Positions 56,792-64,000 of a stretch of DNA of 64,000 nucleotides are shown here, piece by piece. The DNA comes from Dokdonella sp. (GTDB taxonomy: Bacteria; Pseudomonadota; Gammaproteobacteria; Xanthomonadales; Rhodanobacteraceae): NCBI RefSeq assembly GCF_019634845.1, contig NZ_JAHCAQ010000005.1, forward strand, positions 124,001 through 188,000. Direction: 5' to 3'. Each line of letters opens with the position of its first letter. Positions within the stretch are counted from its first letter, which is position 1. The position numbers and the translations under genes were made by a program. The notes beneath the pieces are model-generated. The model saw only the letters and a program-made list of their open reading frames with translations, had not been told where the DNA came from and made no database searches.

Positions 56792-57598
56792 CTAGCCGCA
56801 CTTGGAATAGCCGCAGTTGAGGCAGGTCTCGCAGCCGTCCATGACGATGACGGCCGCGGTGTTGCACTTGTGGCAGCTCGTGGCACCGGCGGGAAATGCG
56901 CTGCTGCTGGTGGTGGCGGCGTCGCCGGCATCGGCATCGCGGCGGGCGGCTTCGCCGCCGGCGCCTGCGAGGTCGGCGCTGATCGCGCCGCCGGCTTCGT
57001 CTACCCGGCGTTTTTCAGGCTTTTTTTTTGTGCGCGCCTCGTAGGCCGCACGCTTTTCGGCGATGAGCTTCTTCTGGTTCTCGTCGAGCTCGGGATCGTG
57101 CAGCAGCCCGATCATCTTGAGGTGCTGCTCGATGACGTTGCCGAGTTCGGCCACGATCGAGGGCATGTACACGCCGCCCGCCTTGAAGTAGCCGCCACGC
57201 GGATCGAACACGGCCTTGAGTTCCTCCACCAGGAAAGTCACGTCACCACCCTTGCGGAACACCGCACTCATGATGCGGGTAAGCGCGACGATCCACTGGA
57301 AGTGGTCCATGTTCTTGGAATTGATGAAGATCTCGAACGGCCGGCGCAGCTCGTACTCGGTGCCGGCATTGAGCACGATGTCGTTGATCGTCACGTACAA
57401 CGCATGCTCGAACAGCGGCGACTTGATCTTGTAGGTGGCGCCGATCAGCGTCTCGGGGCGCTCGACCTTCTCGTGCATCTGGATGACTTCGGCACCGGCA
57501 TCGGTCGTCGTGCCGGCCGTCGCGGCCGGCGCCATGGTCGGAGCGGTGTCGTCAGGCTTGACGACGGTATAGGCCTTGATCTTCTTGGTGATCTTCAT
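56792..57598 (-). CDS. nrdJb: B12-dependent ribonucleotide reductase, C-terminal subunit NrdJb
   Basis: The 268-residue protein starts MKITKKIKAYTVVKPDDTAP and carries the TSCPD-type region (LYVTINDIVLNAGTEYELRR, WIVALTRIMSAVFRKGGDVT) and a terminal zinc ribbon with C-x2-C ... C-x2-CGYSKC (CHKCNTAAVIV, CETCLNCGYSKCG). This is the C-terminal part of class II reductases, encoded separately here as in Pseudomonas NrdJb. A charged linker (KKKPEKRRVDEAGG) connects the halves. It lies downstream of nrdJa but separated by two H1-like genes. Confidence 0.9.
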   Translation of the reverse strand: MKITKKIKAYTVVKPDDTAPTMAPAATAGTTTDAGAEVIQMHEKVERPETLIGATYKIKSPLFEHALYVTINDIVLNAGTEYELRRPFEIFINSKNMDHFQWIVALTRIMSAVFRKGGDVTFLVEELKAVFDPRGGYFKAGGVYMPSIVAELGNVIEQHLKMIGLLHDPELDENQKKLIAEKRAAYEARTKKKPEKRRVDEAGGAISADLAGAGGEAARRDADAGDAATTSSSAFPAGATSCHKCNTAAVIVMDGCETCLNCGYSKCG

Positions 57599-57682
57599 CG
57601 GTTTCGACTCGGAATACGTGACCGGCGGCGGACGCACGCTGGCGTCGGCCGGGGTCGGGTTGCTGGTCCGGTGCTGCGCCAG

Positions 57683-58030
57683 TCAGCGCGTGCTGCGCCG
57701 CGTGACCGCCTTCTTTGCGACCTTCTTGACGGCCTTCTTGACGGCCTTCTTCGCCGCCTTCTTCGCCACCGGCTTGCTGGCGGTCGCCTTGTTCGCGGCC
57801 TTCGTCACCGCCTGCTTCGCCGTCGACTTCTTGGCGGCGGCCTTCTTTGCGGCCTTGCGGGGCGGCTTGCCGGCCGCCGCCTCGAGCTCGGCCTTGCTCT
57901 TGTGCCGCAGATCGGCGGCATGCGCGCGCTGATAGGTCTGGATGTCCTTGAACGTGCCATCGGCGTTGCGGACGGCATAGAGCTTCTTGCCGGCACTGCT
58001 GTACATCGTGGTGCGTCTGCGGGTAGCCAT
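57683..58030 (-). CDS. Histone H1-like DNA-binding protein with conserved N-terminal domain
   Basis: The 115-residue protein has an ordered N-terminus (MATRRRTTMYSSAGKKLYAV, then RNADGTFKDIQTYQRAHAAD) and a Lys/Ala repeat tail from ~residue 58 (AAKKAAAKKSTAKQ, AAKKAVKKAVKKVAKKAV). Such KA-rich tails resemble eukaryotic H1 and Bordetella BpH1/AlgP-type proteins that coat and compact DNA. The N-terminal segment is probably the family-specific part. It sits between nrdJb and the second H1-like gene on the same strand. Confidence 0.85.
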   Translation of the reverse strand: MATRRRTTMYSSAGKKLYAVRNADGTFKDIQTYQRAHAADLRHKSKAELEAAAGKPPRKAAKKAAAKKSTAKQAVTKAANKATASKPVAKKAAKKAVKKAVKKVAKKAVTRRSTR

Positions 58031-58102
58031 GGTTGCTCCGGGCTGCGGGTTCGAGGCGTCGGCCAGCCGCTTCCGAGGCTGGCCGATCGCATCCAGCAGG
58101 AT

Positions 58103-58729
58103 TCAGCGGCGGCGCGCCGCCTTCCTGGCGGTTTTCTTCACGGCCTTCTTCGCCGCGGGCTTCTTGACGACCTTCCGGGCGGGCTTGGCGGCAGCCTTCT
58201 TGATCGCCTTCTTCGCCGGCTTCCTGGCGACGGCTTTCTTGGCGGGCTTCTTCGCCACCTTGCTGGCCGGCTTCTTCGCCACGGCCTTCTTGACGGCCTT
58301 CTTCACCGCCTTCTTCACGGCCTTCTTCGCCGCAGCGGCCTTCCTGACGACCTTCTTGACCGCCTTCTTCACTGCACGCCGGTCCGCCTTGGCCTTGGCC
58401 TTGACCTTGCCGGCCGCCTTCTTGGCCTTGGTGGCGGCCTTCTTCGTTGCGCGCTTGGCGCTGGCTACGGCCTTCTTCTCGCTGGCCTCGGCCTTGCTGG
58501 CGAGCTGCTTGACCTTGGCCACCACGCCCTGCACGCGGCGTGCGGCTTGCTTCTTCACCGTGACGGCGGTGTCGGCGGCCTTCTTCACGGTGCTTTCCAC
58601 CGCCTGTCTGGCGTCGCTGACGACGTTGCCGACCGATGTCGCCGCCGCGCTTGCGGCGTCGCTGATCGCACCACCGATCTGCGCCGCACCTTCCTTCAAA
58701 CTGTCGAACGAACCGCCTTCACTGTGCAT
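58103..58729 (-). CDS. Histone H1-like Lys/Ala-rich protein
   Basis: The 208-residue protein starts MHSEGGSFDSLKEGAAQIGG, with an amphipathic N-terminal region (~10-60, AISDAASAAATSVGNVVSDA) and a long tail of AKKAVKKAVKKAV-type repeats ending KKTARKAARRR. Helical N-terminus plus basic tail suggests a DNA-compacting or RNA-binding protein. Tandem with another H1-like gene, 72 bases apart. The repeats make its length prone to change between strains. Confidence 0.83.
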   Translation of the reverse strand: MHSEGGSFDSLKEGAAQIGGAISDAASAAATSVGNVVSDARQAVESTVKKAADTAVTVKKQAARRVQGVVAKVKQLASKAEASEKKAVASAKRATKKAATKAKKAAGKVKAKAKADRRAVKKAVKKVVRKAAAAKKAVKKAVKKAVKKAVAKKPASKVAKKPAKKAVARKPAKKAIKKAAAKPARKVVKKPAAKKAVKKTARKAARRR

Positions 58730-58885
58730 GGTCGAATCCCCTCTCCGAGTTTTGGCTGACTGTGGACGAACGGACTGGTCGAAAATGACTTGACGCGACA
58801 CCACTGCGGCTCGTCGGCCGGCAGGCAGGGATTGCAGTGACTCCCGTCCACCGGCACCTGCCGCGTCTCTGTCCGGACGCGGCCC

Positions 58886-61033
58886 TCAGAACTTGCCGTA
58901 GTAGCCTTCCTTCAACGCATCGAACAGATTGGCCGCGGTGTGCGTTTCGCCATCGTACTCGATCTCTTCATTGCCCTTTGCTTCCACCACCGAACCGTCC
59001 TCGAGCTCGAAGCGGTAGGTGGTGTTGGCCAGATCATGCTCCTTGACCAGCACTCCTTGGAAGGCCGCCGGGTTGAAGCGGAACGTGGTGCACCCCTTGA
59101 GGCCCTGCTGCCAGGCGTAGCGGTAGATGTCCTTGAAGTCTTCGTAGGGGTAGTCGGTGGGCACGTTGGCGGTCTTGGAGATCGAGGAATCGACCCAGCG
59201 CTGGGCGGCGGCCTGGATGTCCACGTGCTGGCGTGGGCCGATGTCGTCGGCCGCCACGAAGTAGTCGGGCAGCTTCTCGCCGGGCTCGTGCGAACCGGGC
59301 ATGGCCTTGCCGTTGATGAGCTCGCGGTAGGCGAGCAGCTCGTAGCTGTAGACCTCGACCTTTTCCTTGGACTTCTTGCCCTCGCGGATCACGTTGCGGC
59401 TGTAGTGGTGCGCGAATGAAGGCTCGATGCCATTGGAGGCGTTGTTGGCCAGCGACAGCGAGATCGTGCCGGTCGGCGCGATCGAGGAATGGTGGGTGAA
59501 ACGCGCCCCGACCTCGGCCAGCTCGGCCACCAGTTCGGGCGCCACCTCGGCCACGCGCTGCATGTAGCGGCTGTAGCGCGCGTGCAGCACCCGACCGGGG
59601 ATCGTCGCGCCGACCTGCCAGCCGTCGGCGGCCATTTCGGGCCGCCGGCGCAACATTTCGCCGGTGACCGTGAACTCCTGCGCCAGCACCGGCGCCGGCC
59701 CCTTCTCCTTGGCCAGCGAGAGCGCCACTTCCCAGCCAGCCAGCGCCATCTCGCGGGCCACGTCCTCGGTGAACTGGCAGGCTTCGGCGCTGCCGTAGCG
59801 CTGCTTGAGCATCGTCAGCGTGCTGCCCAGGCCGAGGAACCCCATGCCGTGGCGGCGCTTGCCGAGGATCTCGGCACGCTGCTGCTCGAGCGGCAGGCCA
59901 TTGATCTCGACCACGTTGTCGAGCATGCGCGTGAACACGCGCACGACTTCCTTGTATTCGTCCCAGTCGAAGCGCGCCTTGGGCCCGAACGGATCGCGCA
60001 CGAAGGTGGTCAGGTTGACCGAGCCGAGCAGGCAGGAACCATAGGGCGGCAACGGCTGTTCGCCGCAGGGGTTGGTGGCGCGGATGTTCTCGCACCACCA
60101 GTTGTTGTTCATCTCGTTGACGCGGTCGATGAGGATGAAGCCGGGCTCGGCGTAGTCGTACGTCGAGACCATGATCATGTCCCACAGGTGGCGCGCCCGC
60201 ACGTGGCCGTAGATCCTGCAGGCGACCAGGCCATCGTCGCGCGTGACGTAGTTCTTGTGGGTCGGCCAGTCGCGCCATACCACCGTGGCGGCGTCGGTGA
60301 GGTCGACCTCGTGCTGCTCCTTCACGTGCACCGGGAACACCAGCGGCCAGTCGGCATCGCGCTCGACCGCCTCCATGAAGCCGTCGGTGATGAGCAGCGA
60401 GAGGTTGAATTGCCGCAGGCGGCCGTTTTCGCGCTTGGCCTTGATGAACTCGCGCACGTCGGGATGCGAGACATCGAAGGTTCCCATTTGCGCGCCGCGT
60501 CTGCCGCCTGCGGACGAAACCGTGAAACACATCTTGTCGTAGATGTCCATGAACGACAGCGGCCCGGACGTGTAGGCGCCCGCGCCCGACACATAGGCGC
60601 CGCGCGGACGCAGCGTCGAAAACTCGTAGCCGATGCCACAGCCGGCCTTGAGCGTGAGGCCGGCCTCGTGGACCTTGCCGAGGATGTCGTCCATCGAGTC
60701 CTCGATGGTGCCCGACACCGTGCAGTTGATCGTCGAGGTCTTGGGCTTGTGCTCCTGCGCGCCCGCGTTGGACGTGATGCGCCCGGCCGGGATCGCGCCG
60801 CGCCGCAGCGCCCACAGGAAGCGCTCGTACCAGTAGCTGCGCTTGTCGGGCGTGGCCTCGACCTCGGCCAACGCACGGGCGATGCGCTGGTAGCTGTGGT
60901 CGATGTCGGCATCGACCGGCTCGCCCTGCTTGGACTTGAGCCGGTATTTCTTGTCCCAGATGTCCCAGGACGCCGGCTGCATCGGAATCTGTACCGCGCC
61001 GCGCGCGAGTTGCTCAAGGCGGACCGTGCTCAT
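58886..61033 (-). CDS. nrdJa: B12-dependent (class II) ribonucleotide reductase catalytic subunit NrdJa
   Basis: NrdJ makes deoxyribonucleotides using adenosylcobalamin. The 715-residue protein starts MSTVRLEQLARGAVQIPMQP. The active-site cysteines lie in TSTINCTVSGTIEDSMDDI and in RATNPCGEQPLPPYGS, which also contains the radical Cys; further landmarks are GAQMGTFDVSHPDVREFI and SIAPTGTISLSLANNASNGI. The C-terminal TSCPD/zinc region is encoded separately at 56792-57598. An NrdR-box-like dyad lies ~110 bases upstream. No cobalamin riboswitch was seen. Confidence 0.95.
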   Translation of the reverse strand: MSTVRLEQLARGAVQIPMQPASWDIWDKKYRLKSKQGEPVDADIDHSYQRIARALAEVEATPDKRSYWYERFLWALRRGAIPAGRITSNAGAQEHKPKTSTINCTVSGTIEDSMDDILGKVHEAGLTLKAGCGIGYEFSTLRPRGAYVSGAGAYTSGPLSFMDIYDKMCFTVSSAGGRRGAQMGTFDVSHPDVREFIKAKRENGRLRQFNLSLLITDGFMEAVERDADWPLVFPVHVKEQHEVDLTDAATVVWRDWPTHKNYVTRDDGLVACRIYGHVRARHLWDMIMVSTYDYAEPGFILIDRVNEMNNNWWCENIRATNPCGEQPLPPYGSCLLGSVNLTTFVRDPFGPKARFDWDEYKEVVRVFTRMLDNVVEINGLPLEQQRAEILGKRRHGMGFLGLGSTLTMLKQRYGSAEACQFTEDVAREMALAGWEVALSLAKEKGPAPVLAQEFTVTGEMLRRRPEMAADGWQVGATIPGRVLHARYSRYMQRVAEVAPELVAELAEVGARFTHHSSIAPTGTISLSLANNASNGIEPSFAHHYSRNVIREGKKSKEKVEVYSYELLAYRELINGKAMPGSHEPGEKLPDYFVAADDIGPRQHVDIQAAAQRWVDSSISKTANVPTDYPYEDFKDIYRYAWQQGLKGCTTFRFNPAAFQGVLVKEHDLANTTYRFELEDGSVVEAKGNEEIEYDGETHTAANLFDALKEGYYGKF

Positions 61034-61144
61034 GGATCTCGTTGTTCTCCCTTGCTGGCACAGCCGGTCCAACCGCACTGCGCTGTGTACCTTCGACGCA
61101 CCACCTCTCCCAAGGCGGACACGTACGTTCCCCTTCAATGGGAT

Positions 61145-61190
61145 CACAAGCAGTAGTTGCAGCCAGCGCGTGCAACCACAACATCTTGTG
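61145..61190 (-). promoter_or_regulatory. Candidate tandem NrdR boxes upstream of nrdJa
   Basis: CACAACATCTTGTG (61177-61190) is a dyad with perfect CACAA/TTGTG arms, close to known NrdR boxes. A weaker copy, CAAGCAGTAGTTG (61147-61159), lies about three helical turns away, the spacing expected for tandem NrdR sites. NrdR represses ribonucleotide reductase genes when dATP is high. The second site is weak, so this is tentative. Confidence 0.45.
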
Positions 61191-61369
61191 ACGCCGACGT
61201 GTGACAGTACGCCGAACGCGGCTCGCCTGTAAAGCCTGTCCGCTACCGCAATGCAGCAGTCGGCGCCCGCCAAGCTGAACGCCGGTTGCAGCAGGCGCCG
61301 CGCCGGAGGCGCCGCCGGCGCACTCGAACCCGTCGCGTGTGGTCTGTAACGTTCCGTCTACCCGCTTCG

Positions 61370-62797
61370 ATGGATGCCCTTGCCATGTCGTCATCCCGCC
61401 TCGCCTCGCTGCGCCGCGCCGTTCTCCTGCTGCTGCCCCTGGGTCTGGGCCTGGCCCTCGGCATCGTGCTGGCCAGCCACGGCGCAACGCGCGAAGCCCG
61501 CGCAGCGCCGCCGCCGATCGTCGACGGCACGCCGCTGCCGTCGTTGGCGCCGATGCTCGAGCACGTCACGCCGGCCGTGGTCAACATCGCCTCGCAGACG
61601 CGCGTGGCCGTGCGCAATCCCTACTTCGACGATCCGGTGTTCCGCCGCTTCTTCGGCGTGCCCGACATGCCGCGCGAGCGCGTGCAGCAATCACTGGGCT
61701 CGGGCGTCATCGTCGACGCCGCCAAGGGCTATGTGCTCACCAACAACCACGTGGTCGAAGGCGCCGACGCGATCACGGTGACGCTGGCCGACGGTCGCGC
61801 GCTCAAGGGCAAGGTGCTCGGCACCGACCCCGACACCGATCTGGCCGTGCTGCAGATCGCCGCCGACAAGCTCGTCGCGCTGCCGATCGCCGATTCCTCG
61901 ACGCTGCGCGTGGGTGACTTCGTGGCCGCGGTCGGCGAGCCGTTCGGGCTCGGCCAGACCGTCACCCACGGCATGATCTCGGCGCTGGGCCGCACCGGCC
62001 TGCGCGGTGCCGGCTACCAGAACTTCATCCAGACCGATGCGCCGATCAATCCCGGCAACTCGGGCGGCCCGCTGGTCAACCTGCGCGGCCAGCTGGTCGG
62101 CATCAATTCGATGATCTACTCGCCCTCGGGCGGCAACGTCGGCATCGGCTTCGCCATCCCGTCCAATCTCGCCGTCGACGTGATGCGCCAACTGGTCACC
62201 ACCGGCACGGTCAAGCGCGGCGCGCTCGGCGTCGATGCCCAGGACGTGACGCCCGAGCTGGCACGCCTGCTCGGCCTCAAGGAACCGCGCGGCGCCGTGA
62301 TCACGCGCGTGCGCGCCGGCTCGCCTGCCGCCGGCGCCGGCCTGCGCGCCGGCGACGTGATCGTGTCGCTGGCCGGCAAGCCGGTCGCCAACGAACAGGA
62401 CCTGCACAACATCGAAGGGCTGACCGCGCTCGGTACCGACGTCGAAGTCGGCGTGCAGCGCGATGGCGCCGCACTCAGCGTCAGCACCACGCTCAAGGCA
62501 CCGGTGCTGCAGCTCATCCGCGGCGACGGGCTCGATCCGCGCCTGAGCGGGGTGCAGTTCGGCGAACTCGACGACAGCCTGCGCCGGCAAGGCGTCGGCG
62601 GCGTGAGCGTGCAGGCCATCAGCGACGCCAGTCGTGCGTTCGCGGCCGGCTTGCGCAAGGGCGACGTCATCGTCGCGGTCAATCGCCGCGACCTGGCCGG
62701 CAGCGAGGACTTCCGGCGCCAGCTGGCGCAGCGCCCGCGCCAGCTCATGTTGACCTTGTTGCGCGGCGAGGAGGCGTTCTACCTGCTGCTGCAATAA
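61370..62797 (+). CDS. degQ: DegQ/DegP-type periplasmic serine protease
   Basis: The 475-residue form starts MDALAMSSSRLASLRRAVLL; an ATG five codons later is also possible. The signal anchor or peptide spans ~15-38. The trypsin-like triad is His127 (LTNNHVVEGAD), Asp157 (DPDTDLAVLQI) and Ser231 (NPGNSGGPLVNL). Two PDZ domains follow (~285-370 and ~400-475). DegQ-type proteases degrade or chaperone misfolded envelope proteins. It diverges from nrdJa across a 336-base region that I searched for other genes without success. Confidence 0.94.
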   Translation: MDALAMSSSRLASLRRAVLLLLPLGLGLALGIVLASHGATREARAAPPPIVDGTPLPSLAPMLEHVTPAVVNIASQTRVAVRNPYFDDPVFRRFFGVPDMPRERVQQSLGSGVIVDAAKGYVLTNNHVVEGADAITVTLADGRALKGKVLGTDPDTDLAVLQIAADKLVALPIADSSTLRVGDFVAAVGEPFGLGQTVTHGMISALGRTGLRGAGYQNFIQTDAPINPGNSGGPLVNLRGQLVGINSMIYSPSGGNVGIGFAIPSNLAVDVMRQLVTTGTVKRGALGVDAQDVTPELARLLGLKEPRGAVITRVRAGSPAAGAGLRAGDVIVSLAGKPVANEQDLHNIEGLTALGTDVEVGVQRDGAALSVSTTLKAPVLQLIRGDGLDPRLSGVQFGELDDSLRRQGVGGVSVQAISDASRAFAAGLRKGDVIVAVNRRDLAGSEDFRRQLAQRPRQLMLTLLRGEEAFYLLLQ

Positions 62798-62880
62798 GCA
62801 GGGCGTGAGCGCGTCTTCAGGTGCCGCTGCGGGGCGCGTGCTAAGGTGCGCGCCTTGCGATTCGGGTCTGGTTGATTGGC

Positions 62881-64000
62881 ATGAAAGCGATCGTGTTGCG
62901 TGGCTGCCTGTGGGCAGCCGCTGTGTTGATGTTCGTCCATGGCGCGGGCGTGGCCGCCGCCGATCAGTTGGTCTGGCGCGGCGACCACGCCACCGGCCGC
63001 GCCATCATGGACGATTTGGCCAAGGAGTACGCCAGGCAGAAGCTCGGCACGATCAGCCTGCAGCCGTTCAGCACGCTGTCGGGGCTCGACGCCGTGGCGC
63101 AGGGCAGCGCCGACTTCGCCACCTCGGCGCGTGGCAAGTACGCGCGCCGGACCGAAGAGGCCGGCCTCGATTTCACGCCGGTGGTGCTCGATGGCGCGGT
63201 GCTGATCACCCACCCGCAGAACCCGGTGCGCAGCCTCACGCTCAAGCAGATCCACGACATCTACTTTGGCCGCATCACCAACTGGCAGGATGTGGGCGGC
63301 CCGGACAAACCGATCAACCTGTACTCGATCGCCAGTCCGCTCGACGGCGTGGAGTACTCGTTGCGCGCGCTGGTGTACCGCAACGGCAACCAGCCGGTGG
63401 CCGCGCCGCGCCTGTACATCAACACGGCCAAGCTCGAGGAGGCGATCACGCTCGATCCGGCCGGATTGGGCCTGTCGACGCTGGCCAATACGCGCGGCAA
63501 CACCAAGGTGCGCGCACTGGCGATCGAAGGCGTCAGTGCCTCCACGCAGAGCGTGGCCGACGGCAGCTATCCGTTGTTCATCACGCTGTACATGGTCACG
63601 CGCGCCGATTCGCCGCACCACGACGCGGTCGGACGCTTCGCCGCGTTCCTGCAGACGCCGGCGGCCAAGGCGATCCTGCGCAAGCACGACCTCATTCCGT
63701 ATGCCGATGCGGGCGACGTGGTCGCACGTGACCAGGCCCGCATGGCCCTGATCGACGAGCGCATCGGCCGCGAAACCGTCGCTGCCTCCGCCGCGGCGCC
63801 AGCCGACAGCCAGCCGATGTCGGCGCCACGTGCGGTGCTGGCGGCGAAGGTGGCGACCGCGCCGGCCGCCGACTCGACCGAGGCCGCGCGCGCCAACCTC
63901 GCCCGCGCCGAAGCCGCCAAGGCACAACAGCAGGCCGAGCCGCCCGCAGCCAAACCCGCCCCGCGCGACAAGGCGGCAGCCAAGCCCAAGCCGCGTTCGT
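62881..64000 (+). CDS. PstS-like phosphate-binding protein, 3' end outside window
   Basis: At least 373 residues are visible from MKAIVLRGCLWAAAVLMFVH; the signal peptide ends near GVAAA. The periplasmic-binding-protein domain of PstS type shows SLQPFSTLSGLDAVAQGSAD, FGRITNWQDVGG (typical of PstS), LGLSTLANTRGN and FAAFLQTPAAKAIL. After ~residue 300 an Ala/Lys/Pro-rich tail begins (AAKAQQQAEPPAAKPAPRDK) and continues past the edge. Relatives bind phosphate or act in phosphate-linked surface attachment. Neighbouring transport genes are not visible. Confidence 0.85.
   Translation, partial: MKAIVLRGCLWAAAVLMFVHGAGVAAADQLVWRGDHATGRAIMDDLAKEYARQKLGTISLQPFSTLSGLDAVAQGSADFATSARGKYARRTEEAGLDFTPVVLDGAVLITHPQNPVRSLTLKQIHDIYFGRITNWQDVGGPDKPINLYSIASPLDGVEYSLRALVYRNGNQPVAAPRLYINTAKLEEAITLDPAGLGLSTLANTRGNTKVRALAIEGVSASTQSVADGSYPLFITLYMVTRADSPHHDAVGRFAAFLQTPAAKAILRKHDLIPYADAGDVVARDQARMALIDERIGRETVAASAAAPADSQPMSAPRAVLAAKVATAPAADSTEAARANLARAEAAKAQQQAEPPAAKPAPRDKAAAKPKPRS

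Noticed and set aside
57700-58500. Direct nucleotide repeats in the histone-like genes as a satellite or CRISPR-like array
   Set aside because: The repeats code for Lys/Ala tails in frame and have no uniform spacers.
61034-61369. Cobalamin riboswitch expected ahead of a B12-dependent reductase
   Set aside because: I looked for the conserved B12-box-type core on the minus strand and saw none; only the dyad reported above stands out.

Overview
This window looks like a chromosomal segment of a very GC-rich gammaproteobacterium of the order Lysobacterales (Xanthomonadales), most plausibly Rhodanobacteraceae and Dokdonella-like. That placement is inference from gene content: a trpE/trpGDC cluster, a dihydrolipoamide dehydrogenase with its own lipoyl domain, a PdsS/PdsR-type two-component system, a split B12-dependent ribonucleotide reductase next to histone H1-like genes, and secreted proteins ending in an F-x-[DN]-[GD]-F-D tag. 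No rRNA, tRNA or CRISPR array was seen.

Layout. 1-5 kb (minus): partial glycosyltransferase, ECF sigma/anti-sigma pair, rsmG-parA-parB and a small SPFH protein. 5-10 kb (plus): hemB, aroE, a YkgJ-like protein, tpm, an AhpD-like protein and a zinc alcohol dehydrogenase. 10-13.4 kb: a WaaE-like glycosyltransferase, then a lower-GC patch with an IS4 remnant and two orphan secreted or anchored proteins. 13.5-23 kb: gamma-carbonic anhydrase, M3 oligopeptidase, tricorn-like protease, VIT1-like transporter and plsB. 23-26 kb (minus): a lipoprotein, a candidate ~144-nt small RNA with a near-consensus promoter and intrinsic terminator, an e(P4)-like acid phosphatase and a LolA-like protein. 26-33.3 kb: WYL regulator and patatin, then trpC, trpD and trpG separated from trpE by an ArsR/SRPBCC gene pair on the other strand. 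33.4-40.6 kb: a tagged BNR protein, the PdsS/PdsR system with two tiny divergent ORFs, rpe, djlA and purC. 40.7-45.2 kb: extracellular lipase-like protein, epimerase and small envelope proteins. 45.3-47.3 kb: a decayed IS4 element with inverted repeats and a probable 12-bp target duplication, abutting another orphan secreted protein. 47.4-56.7 kb: lpdA and a run of secreted proteins (Asp-box propeller, alpha/beta hydrolase, two beta-helix proteins). 56.8-64 kb: nrdJb, two H1-like proteins, nrdJa with an NrdR-box-like dyad upstream, a DegQ-type protease and a partial PstS-like protein.

The signals most worth following are the shared C-terminal tag on four secreted proteins in the same window as a sortase-associated two-component system without a visible sortase; the 24-kb small RNA; and the two orphan secreted proteins with shared motifs, each beside the same end of an IS4 element.
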